A stretch of DNA of 19,319 nt. Source: Spirosoma rhododendri (lineage in GTDB: Bacteria > Bacteroidota > Bacteroidia > Cytophagales > Spirosomataceae). Shown here piece by piece: positions 13,479 to 19,319 of the stretch; the first letter of the stretch is position 1, and each line of letters opens with the position of its first letter. The stretch is from the NCBI RefSeq assembly GCF_012849055.1, contig NZ_CP051679.1, forward strand, positions 1 to 19,319. Direction: 5' to 3'. Under the pieces are notes generated by a model. That model was not told the DNA's origin and searched no databases. It worked only from the letters and a program-made list of their open reading frames with translations. The position numbers and the translations under genes are program-made.

Positions 13479-13516
13479 TTTTACATATCTAGGATGAGCA
13501 TACTAGATCTGTAAAA
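13479..13516. repeat. Inverted repeat 25 bp upstream of the recombinase, candidate res subsite
   Basis: Arms TTTTACATATCTAG (13479-13492) and CTAGATCTGTAAAA (13503-13516) match at 13 of 14 positions across a 10-bp centre. The 38-bp size and the position directly upstream of the recombinase gene resemble a resolvase subsite that also serves as operator. Confidence 0.6.
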
Positions 13517-13583
13517 CGAGTAAACGTCACGGTCCTCTATCCCTCGTTGGTGATTCGTGGCACCACCACAAAAGAGAAACAGC

Positions 13584-13629
13584 TCACTAGTACAGGTCAG
13601 AATCTCACGCTTCTGACCTGTACTAGTGA
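13584..13629. repeat. Perfect 19-bp inverted repeat upstream of the recombinase
   Basis: The arms at 13584-13602 (TCACTAGTACAGGTCAGAA) and 13611-13629 are exact reverse complements with an 8-bp centre (TCTCACGC). No T-tract follows on either strand. The length, perfection and position about 130 bp from the recombinase start suggest a recombination or regulatory site. Confidence 0.75.
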
Positions 13630-14159
13630 ATTCAGCCTCGTATCGTGTGTCAGCACCTGTGTAGCAAGTTGATCTATTACCTAGAAGGACATAACTACAG
13701 CGGCAAACGGTATAAAATGGTCTCAGCGAGCGCATAGCTACCTGACCGCCCGGTGGCACAATGGTGACCCACCCCGGATGTATAGAGCTTAGACTAATGG
13801 GGTAGACCATAGCTTAAACCGATTACCGGAGGGGTAATGACACAGCTACTTCCCGTAGCACTATACATCATCGGTGACAGCATCGTACTGAAGTAGCTTC
13901 TCTACAAAGATCCACGCAACATAGGTGACTTGCCTAAATAGCCTTTCTGTCAGATCGACAGTATCGACTGTTTTGTAGCCTCATATACCTTTTTGTTAAC
14001 AAAAACAGCCTTTGCTGAACATGTGAACGGCTTTTAGCTACACTTTGTCCTGATTTTTGCTTTGCGGTAGGGACCACCCGCTGGAAAAACGCAGATAAAC
14101 TAAGGACAAATTGCAGGACCACACGCCGACTTCGTGTTAATCCCTATGGCCAGTAACTA
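13630..14159. other. Intergenic region upstream of the histidine kinase
   Basis: I see no convincing gene. The minus-strand frames at 13481-13810 and 13934-14122 have unnatural Cys/Ser/Arg-rich translations, and the first runs through the perfect inverted repeat. TTTGTCCT (14044-14051) and AGGACAAA (14103-14110) form an 8-bp inverted repeat 50-110 bp before the kinase ATG and could be an operator. I found no good TTTG/TAnnTTTG promoter. Confidence 0.4.
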
Positions 14160-16004
14160 ATGCAGACAAAAATTGACTTATATCAAAAAACAGTACCGCT
14201 GGCCCAGCTAGGTATATGGGAGCACAACCTCCTAACGGGTGAGCTTTACTGGAATACAATTGTCCGGGCGATCTATGAAGTAGCGGCTGACTTCACCCCT
14301 TCCCTGAAGCAAACCTTGCAGTTTTACCCCGATAAGGAAGCTGTACGCGGCCTAATCAATCAGGTACTCCAGACCCACCAGCCTAAAACGGGCGTCTTTC
14401 AATTGCAAGCGATCAGTGGCCGGGTAAAGTGGGTGCGCCTGCGAGCAAACGTGCATCTGGAACGAGACGTTTGTACCACAATACATGGCACCCTAGAGGA
14501 TATTACCCAAGAACGGGCCAGCATCCAGGCTAATCTGGCGCAAGAGCAGCAGTTTCACCAGGCGTTTGACTTTGCCCCAATCGGCATGGCCCTGGTTTCA
14601 TTGGCCGGAAACTGGCTTAAAGCCAACGACAGTTTGTGCCAGCTTCTAGGCTACACCGAAGCCGAACTCAGGCAGATTACCTTCCAGGAAATCACATTCG
14701 GTGATGACCTTGCTTCGGATCTTAACCAGATGCACCGACTGCTAGCGGGTACAATTGATCGATACAGCATCGAAAAACGATACATCCATAAACGGGGGCA
14801 GCTGATTTGGACACTCCTACATGTATCGCTGGTACGCGATCAGCAAAACACGCCCCTTTATTTTGTGTCTCAAATCAAGGACATCTCCGAACGCAAGAAC
14901 TATATCGAACTCTTGCAATGGCAGCGGCAGCGCCTGGATAACATTATTCAAAGCACGGGGGTGGGCACCTGGGAGTGGGATGTACCGAGTGATAACGTTA
15001 TCTGTAATCCCAGAGCCTCAGCGATCGTAGGCTACGATCCAGATGAACTGAGCGATTGCCAAATGACGGCCTGGCATAAATTGATTCATCCCGATGACCA
15101 GTTAGCCAATACCCAGTTGCTGACCCAGTGTTTCCAGCATCAAATGGATTTTTATGTCAGTGAATGTCGAATGCGGCACAAAGATGGCTACTGGATTTGG
15201 GTCGAAATTCGAGGTAAAGTCATGGAGTGGACCTCGAGCGGTCAGCCGCGATTTATGTTGGGCACTTACCTAGATATTCATGCGCGCAGGAGCTTACAGG
15301 AAGAACAGCGAAAAACGCTAACCGTTGTCAGTAATCAGAACAGTCGGCTGTTGAATTTTGCCCATATCGTTTCCCACAATTTGCGCTCTCACGCGGGTAA
15401 CATTCAAATGTTAACGGATATGCTGATTCAGGAAGTCGATGAGCAGGAACGGCAGGAGTATATTACCATGCTTCAATTGAACGCCACTAATTTACAGGAA
15501 ACCTTATTGCATCTAAATGAGGTCATCAACGTACAGGCCGTCGACAAAAGAAGTAAAAAACCAGTTGGACTACGCCACGAAGTAGAGCGCATTCTGACTA
15601 TCTTGTCCGAGCCGCTTCGGCAGGTTGAGGCGCAGGTACAGACCGAGATTAGCGAGCAGCTTGTGGTTCACTACGATCCAGCTTACCTAGAAAGTGTCTT
15701 GTTGAACTTGGTCAGCAACTGCATCAAATATCGGCACCCTGATCGGGTGCTCAGTATCCGATTGGTAGCCCTACCGGTTGCCGAGGGTCACCAGCTACAA
15801 GTGATTGACAATGGGGTAGGGATTGACCTAAAGCGGCATGGCCATAAGCTTTTTGGCATGTACAAAACCTTTCACGGCAATGCCGATGCGCGGGGCATTG
15901 GTCTATTCTTAATTAAACATCAAATCGAAGCGATGGCCGGTCAGCTCTCGGTCGAGAGCCAGGTTAACGCGGGCACAACCTTTACCGTAACCATTCAAGC
16001 ATAA
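14160..16004 (+). CDS. Soluble multi-PAS sensor histidine kinase (614 aa)
   Basis: Three PAS-like sensor domains (about residues 10-115, 130-245 and 255-375; DITQER and DISERK end the first two) precede a dimerisation domain with the phospho-acceptor His406 in SHNLRSHAGN. A HATPase domain follows, with the N box around Asn520 (NLVSNCIKY), DNGVGID (550-556) and RGIGLFL (578-584). There is no transmembrane segment or signal peptide, so it senses a cytoplasmic signal. The HNLRS H-box type is common in Bacteroidota kinases. It is followed after 3 nt by a single-domain receiver, the likely phosphate recipient. The signal cannot be deduced. It starts at ATG 14160, just after an in-frame TAA. Confidence 0.93.
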   Translation: MQTKIDLYQKTVPLAQLGIWEHNLLTGELYWNTIVRAIYEVAADFTPSLKQTLQFYPDKEAVRGLINQVLQTHQPKTGVFQLQAISGRVKWVRLRANVHLERDVCTTIHGTLEDITQERASIQANLAQEQQFHQAFDFAPIGMALVSLAGNWLKANDSLCQLLGYTEAELRQITFQEITFGDDLASDLNQMHRLLAGTIDRYSIEKRYIHKRGQLIWTLLHVSLVRDQQNTPLYFVSQIKDISERKNYIELLQWQRQRLDNIIQSTGVGTWEWDVPSDNVICNPRASAIVGYDPDELSDCQMTAWHKLIHPDDQLANTQLLTQCFQHQMDFYVSECRMRHKDGYWIWVEIRGKVMEWTSSGQPRFMLGTYLDIHARRSLQEEQRKTLTVVSNQNSRLLNFAHIVSHNLRSHAGNIQMLTDMLIQEVDEQERQEYITMLQLNATNLQETLLHLNEVINVQAVDKRSKKPVGLRHEVERILTILSEPLRQVEAQVQTEISEQLVVHYDPAYLESVLLNLVSNCIKYRHPDRVLSIRLVALPVAEGHQLQVIDNGVGIDLKRHGHKLFGMYKTFHGNADARGIGLFLIKHQIEAMAGQLSVESQVNAGTTFTVTIQA

Positions 16005-16007
16005 CCG

Positions 16008-16397
16008 ATGAGAAAGCCAACGACAATCTGCGTGATTGATGATGACAGGATGTACACGCTGATTTTGGGCAAGCAACTGAAAGCAACTAGTTGTTGTGAC
16101 AACTTACTCGTGTTTCATCACGGCCTAGCGGCGTGGGAGTACTTCAGCCCCCTAATGGCTCTAGCAGAGCGGTTACCCGATATAATCCTACTTGATTTAA
16201 ACATGCCCGTCATGGACGGCTGGCAGTTTCTGGATGAGTTTAGTCAACTCAAACCCGCTAAGCCCATCACGATCTATATTGTCAGCTCGTCGATTGATCC
16301 GGCTGACCATCAAAAGGCGGCGACCTACCCGGCAGTGGCGCATTTCTACATCAAGCCCATCAGCCGAAACGATCTCGCCGCGATCGTAGGGACCTAG
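16008..16397 (+). CDS. Single-domain response regulator (129 aa)
   Basis: A stand-alone receiver: acidic pocket Asp11-Asp12 (VIDDDR), phospho-acceptor Asp63 in LLDLNMPVMDGW, the switch serine in IYIVSSS (residues 89-95) and Lys116 in YIKPI. There is no output domain, so it probably works by protein contact, passing phosphate on or acting on another kinase, as CheY/Spo0F-like proteins do. It is translationally linked to the kinase (3-nt gap) and followed by a stem-loop at 16408-16436. Confidence 0.93.
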   Translation: MRKPTTICVIDDDRMYTLILGKQLKATSCCDNLLVFHHGLAAWEYFSPLMALAERLPDIILLDLNMPVMDGWQFLDEFSQLKPAKPITIYIVSSSIDPADHQKAATYPAVAHFYIKPISRNDLAAIVGT

Positions 16398-16407
16398 GCG
16401 TAAGTTT

Positions 16408-16436
16408 ACCGAAACGGTCAACGTCCCGTTTTCGGT
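16408..16436 (+). terminator. Stem-loop after the two-component operon
   Basis: ACCGAAACGG (16408-16417) pairs with CCGTTTTCGGT (16426-16436), with one extra T, across an 8-nt loop, 10 nt after the response-regulator stop. No clean T-tract follows, but the position makes it a likely terminator. Confidence 0.6.
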
Positions 16437-16440
16437 CCGA

Positions 16441-16686
16441 CCACCAGTAGTGAACGCTATATTGTTACTGGTGGACCACGCCGAATGGATCAGCGAACGA
16501 GCGGAAAGTTAGCCGACTAGGCCACCCGCCATACTGACGGCCCGACTACGTTGTCGGTTGCCGGCAACTAGGCGTCAGTCCTAGCCAGACTGACACGGCC
16601 GGCACGTGGCTAGCTGGCCGACAGATCATCTGACTACATACGGCTATATAGCTGGATGACTCACCAACCTCTCCTGGACGGTGAGT
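16441..16686. repeat. Cluster of inverted repeats in a non-coding stretch
   Basis: The stretch has no gene but several symmetric elements: CCACCAGTA/TACTGGTGG (16441-16449, 16466-16474), palindrome GTTGCCGGCAAC (16557-16568), GTCAGTC/GACTGAC (16574-16580, 16588-16594) and ACTCACC/GGTGAGT (16659-16665, 16680-16686). It is GC-richer than the operon beyond 16881. The density of stems suggests a structured DNA or RNA element. Confidence 0.55.
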
Positions 16687-16712
16687 TGGGTAATACCTAG
16701 GGGTACCAGGTA

Positions 16713-16749
16713 ATACCGAGGCCGGAAGCAATGCTTCCGGCCTCGGTAT
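16713..16749. repeat. Perfect 17-bp hairpin with a 3-nt loop
   Basis: The arms 16713-16729 (ATACCGAGGCCGGAAGC) and 16733-16749 are exact reverse complements around AAT. This very stable GC-rich hairpin lies about 130 bp beyond the end of the accessory operon. There is no T-tract on either side. It may be a transcription barrier between the convergent operons, or a recombination or folding element. Confidence 0.75.
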
Positions 16750-16831
16750 ATACATAGGGAGTGGGGGGCTTACATGAGATTAACGTTGGTCATACGTTTG
16801 TAAAACTGGCTTGTTACTACGCTATTATAGT

Positions 16832-16881
16832 ATACGCAACATTAAAACATGTTATAATTAACATATTTTAATGTTGCGTAT
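16832..16881 (-). terminator. Long hairpin overlapping the stop of the accessory operon
   Basis: Arms of 21 nt (16832-16852 and 16861-16881) match at 20 positions around an 8-nt loop (TATAATTA). The inner arm touches the stop codon of the 322-residue gene (16881-16883). The single mismatch is C/A on the plus strand but G-U in minus-strand RNA, so the hairpin is fully paired in the operon's own transcript. There is no T-tract, so it may stabilise the 3' end as much as terminate. Confidence 0.7.
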
Positions 16882-17849
16882 TATGGTTCAAGATCCTTCA
16901 CCAAACTTGGCACATTTAAAATGTAACATTCATCTCCAGGCGAAGAATAGTTTTCGTGATTGTAAATAGCAGGAATTGCAATAGATATTTGAATAGTGTC
17001 GTCTTCAAATGCTGCTAGGCCACAAGCAATAGTAGCAATTTTATTATTCATTGGAGAAAGAATAGTATTAAATCCTTTGTACAAATTAATGTGATTTAAA
17101 ATATCCTTTTTTGAAGTTTCTATATCTGTGCACGAAAACTCGAAAGATTTAGCATTAGGATACTCGCATATAAGTTCCTCAATTCTAATCTTATTTAATT
17201 TATAATGCTCGTCAGATATAGATCCATTTTTTTTGCCATATCCAACTGTTATCAAAGAGGGTTCGTAAGCATTTATTAATGAGATCGCTCTTTCCAACTC
17301 ATATCCCATCAGTATAATTAAATGATATGGTCTTGAAGGTTTTATTACTCCTAAATAACCATATACGGAATTAACTTCAATAATACCTTTGGATAACCAC
17401 TTCTCCCGCTCAGGCAATCCTACCGCGTACTCTTTTGCACAAGTATATAGAAAATGAATAGCATTATTACTACCCAACAAATTACGCAGTAATCTAACCA
17501 AGATCAACAAGGTTTGACGTGTAAAAGTCGATATATCTATTAAAAAAGATGCATCTCGGTTATCAGATATAGTTGAAACAATGACTTCTAAAATGTTTCT
17601 GGCTGTTAAGATTTGATTTGTATTATCAATTTCTAAAACTGAGAATCCATTTTCTATAAAAAATTTTAAATTGCTTTTAATTAATTCCAGATGGGGCATA
17701 CTGACAGAAACCACTCTATCTATGAACGAGACTTCTGGTAAAACAGACCTCATTACAGATAAAGAACGTTCTTCATAACTAGCAGATGCTATGAAAATAT
17801 CATACTTAGGTAGCAGATGCTTAGGTAGCTGCGTAAGAGAAACTTTCAT
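16881..17849 (-). CDS. Unassigned protein of the accessory operon (322 aa)
   Basis: I do not recognise this family. The product is soluble and seems built of alternating strands and helices, perhaps two Rossmann-like halves. Notable segments are YDIFIASASYEERSLS (16-31), FLIDISTFTRQT (102-113), HLIILMGYELERAIS (176-190), TVGYGKKNGSISDE (201-214) and NTILSPMNNKIATIACGLAA (261-280). Such motifs could line a nucleotide-binding pocket, but I see no defined catalytic signature. Its ATG overlaps the stop of the ATPase gene by one base (TAATG), so the two are probably made in equal amounts and may form a complex. It is the last gene of the operon and is followed by the hairpin at 16832-16881. A sensor of a ligand or a specificity subunit is possible; that is inference. 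Confidence 0.75.
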   Translation of the reverse strand: MKVSLTQLPKHLLPKYDIFIASASYEERSLSVMRSVLPEVSFIDRVVSVSMPHLELIKSNLKFFIENGFSVLEIDNTNQILTARNILEVIVSTISDNRDASFLIDISTFTRQTLLILVRLLRNLLGSNNAIHFLYTCAKEYAVGLPEREKWLSKGIIEVNSVYGYLGVIKPSRPYHLIILMGYELERAISLINAYEPSLITVGYGKKNGSISDEHYKLNKIRIEELICEYPNAKSFEFSCTDIETSKKDILNHINLYKGFNTILSPMNNKIATIACGLAAFEDDTIQISIAIPAIYNHENYSSPGDECYILNVPSLVKDLEP

Positions 17850-19319
17850 TAGTTTTCATCCAGTTGATTGTTAAACAATGTCAAGTCGCCAAGATCACTA
17901 CTAGAAATAGTCATTTCACGTATAAATCTATCAGGTCTATAAGTTGCCTGAAGCAACTTCTCAGAAGTGAAAAATTTATACCCCGCAAAACTAGAAGGAT
18001 CAAGGAAAAAACAAGGAGCCAAGATCCTACTTAAAATATATAACCTTGTCCTACCTGTGCCTTCTTTATTACCTATCGTATGCTTATGAAAGTACCCAAA
18101 TCTTATACCTAAATTTATAATTTCAATTAAATCTGGATCAGGATACCCTGAAATAGCAAAAGAAAAAACACGTCTTTCACTTCTATCGGATATTAAATAA
18201 CTGTGAAAAAGTCCGCCCAAACCATTAATCAGATTTCTTAATCTTTCGACCTTAGATAAATATTTAGGATCGCTTTTAATCTGATTAATATCTTGATTCA
18301 ATTTATCATATTCGTCAAAAATTTGCTTAATAGAGTAGTCTCTTATTTCTTCATTCTGAACGGAAGGGGGTATTTGGGTGATATCTACGTACCTGATAGC
18401 TGGATCTTTTAATTTTAGATTTCTATACTGATTATTAAACATTTTAGCAGCAGGTGTTAAGAAATGTCTGATAATTCCAGAAGAGATATTTACTAACTGA
18501 TTGAAGCCGGAATAACTAAATGTATGACCTGATTTTGAATTACCCTTTAAACTTTTAATGTAGTTAGAGACTGCGTACCTCTGTATATCGTCATTTTCTC
18601 TATATCCCCTACCTTCCTTTTCGAAATTCTCAGCTATAAGTTTTTTTTGCTTATTAATTTCTTCAATCTGATTTAAATCTTGAGGAAAAAAGTACTCTGG
18701 ATCTATATCAATTCTTTCAAAAAAATATTCAAATCTCTTTTGAACAATTTGTCTAATTCTTGTATTGTAAATAGCTTTCGAAGAAGTATATACGCTCAAA
18801 ATATTAATATCAAAATAGTCATGTGGACTATCAATATTAGTTCCACTGATTGTATTATATGTTTTATAGTTTAACTGTGTCGAAATTTTTAAAGATACTT
18901 CGGCATTAGATCGATAAGAAACCCAAGTGTTTAATACTACTGTTTGAGATTCAGATAAATTATCTGCATCATCAACGAGTAAAAAAATTGGCTTATTAGG
19001 AAATATTGTAAGCTTTTTTAGTTCTTTGAGTATAGGATAGAGAAAAGAAAGATAGTCACATAGAGCTCCATTATATATAACATTAGAAGATTGATCTCCC
19101 TTACTTTTATTTGCTACATTTCTTTTTAAATATTGTGTGGCTTCCGTAAAAACTTCAAAACATATTTGTGAAATAATATCAAAGGCTTCTTTTGGGTTTT
19201 TAGGGTTAAAGTCGTAATCTTCTTGATTATTCCAACCGCAAAGCTTCAATTTTCTTACAAAGCTTTTATTATAAAACGCAACTATCTCTGCTGTCAAATC
19301 ATCTGTACTTTTTTCTAAA
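17849..19319 (-). CDS. ORC/Cdc6-like P-loop ATPase, C-terminal part (gene begins at 404)
   Basis: Residues 135-624 of the ATPase whose N-terminus lies at 1-404. The frame is open to the last base of the window, and the split codon with bases 1-2 gives Asn. A start at the internal TTG 19297 would lack the P-loop, so it is not the true start. Walker B is PIFLLVDDADNL (Asp251-Asp252 of the whole protein), about 190 residues after Walker A, a larger gap than in compact AAA domains and suggesting an insert. The C-terminal region (GTGRTRLYILSRILAPCFFL, then DPSSFAGYKFF) resembles the winged-helix-like end I recall from ORC/Cdc6-type ATPases in bacterial islands. It overlaps the next gene by 1 nt. 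Confidence 0.85.
   Translation of the reverse strand, partial: LEKSTDDLTAEIVAFYNKSFVRKLKLCGWNNQEDYDFNPKNPKEAFDIISQICFEVFTEATQYLKRNVANKSKGDQSSNVIYNGALCDYLSFLYPILKELKKLTIFPNKPIFLLVDDADNLSESQTVVLNTWVSYRSNAEVSLKISTQLNYKTYNTISGTNIDSPHDYFDINILSVYTSSKAIYNTRIRQIVQKRFEYFFERIDIDPEYFFPQDLNQIEEINKQKKLIAENFEKEGRGYRENDDIQRYAVSNYIKSLKGNSKSGHTFSYSGFNQLVNISSGIIRHFLTPAAKMFNNQYRNLKLKDPAIRYVDITQIPPSVQNEEIRDYSIKQIFDEYDKLNQDINQIKSDPKYLSKVERLRNLINGLGGLFHSYLISDRSERRVFSFAISGYPDPDLIEIINLGIRFGYFHKHTIGNKEGTGRTRLYILSRILAPCFFLDPSSFAGYKFFTSEKLLQATYRPDRFIREMTISSSDLGDLTLFNNQLDEN

Noticed and set aside
13481..13810. Minus-strand open frame of 109 codons
   Set aside because: It is interrupted in sense by both long inverted repeats, and the translation is Cys/Ser/Arg-rich without pattern; more likely a site-containing non-coding region.
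13934..14122. Minus-strand open frame of 62 codons before the kinase gene
   Set aside because: No motif and unnatural composition; it overlaps the likely promoter region of the kinase operon.
16546..16755. Minus-strand frame of 69 codons, and the idea that the hairpin cluster is an integron attC array
   Set aside because: The frame runs through perfect hairpins. The palindrome GTTGCCGGCAAC does not fit the GTTRRRY/RYYYAAC core sites, and no integron integrase is present.
17849..19297. Separate 482-residue gene starting at TTG 19297
   Set aside because: The frame stays open upstream to the window end and joins in phase with 1-404, which supplies the P-loop; the TTG is internal.
1..19319. tRNA, rRNA, insertion-sequence transposase, toxin-antitoxin pair
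   Set aside because: I looked for these on both strands and saw no cloverleaf, rRNA segment, DDE transposase or familiar toxin/antitoxin motif.

Overview
This window reads as one complete circular plasmid of 19,319 bp, linearised inside a gene. The minus-strand frame that runs off the left end (404 down to 1) continues without a stop, in the same frame, from base 19319 down to 17849. Joined, it makes a single 624-residue P-loop ATPase with Walker A on one side of the cut and Walker B on the other. The host is most likely a member of the Bacteroidota, plausibly the Cytophagales/Spirosoma side. The evidence is a Bacteroidetes-type MobA/MobB/coupling-protein cassette, an iteron-regulated Rep_3 initiator, a near TAnnTTTG promoter box, weak Shine-Dalgarno sequences, and a HNLRS-type histidine kinase paired with a single-domain receiver. 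The genus is inference.

Layout: (i) An AT-rich accessory operon wraps round the ends of the window (2556 down to 1, then 19319 down to 16881, minus strand). It holds a C5-cytosine DNA methyltransferase, an HD-domain protein, an ORC/Cdc6-like ATPase and a 322-residue protein I cannot assign. The gaps are 7 nt, 15 nt and a 1-nt TAATG overlap, so the four look co-transcribed. (ii) 2557-3460 is non-coding except for a decayed copy of the 3' end of the coupling-protein gene. (iii) 3461-6820 (minus) is a mobilization operon: MobA-like accessory protein, MobB-type relaxase, VirD4/TraG-type coupling protein and a small protein, closed by a strong terminator. Its upstream side (6862-6966) carries nested inverted repeats that may be oriT. 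(iv) 7145-8741 holds small unknown genes, one probably frameshifted. (v) 9025-10510 is the replication module: AT-rich DNA, two 13-mers, A-tract iterons at 21-bp spacing and repA, with one more iteron lying over the repA stop codon. (vi) 10572-11563 (minus) is a ParA/ribbon-helix-helix partition operon. (vii) 11564-12760 has large palindromes, one gene broken at a C7 run and two doubtful mini-genes. (viii) 12770-13629 has a small serine recombinase with two long inverted repeats upstream. (ix) 14160-16397 (plus) has a PAS-rich histidine kinase and a single-domain response regulator. (x) 16398-16880 is a hairpin-rich intergenic stretch between the regulator and the end of the accessory operon.

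How it works together: RepA, the iterons, ParA/its partner and the recombinase (probable dimer resolution) maintain the plasmid. The Mob genes make it mobilizable, but there are no type IV secretion genes, so it must borrow a channel. The cargo is the two-component pair and the four-gene operon. That operon has no recognisable restriction nuclease although it carries a complete DNA methyltransferase. The combination methyltransferase + HD enzyme + ORC/Cdc6-like ATPase + unknown protein is the best candidate here for an undescribed anti-phage or anti-plasmid system; that role is inference from composition and context.
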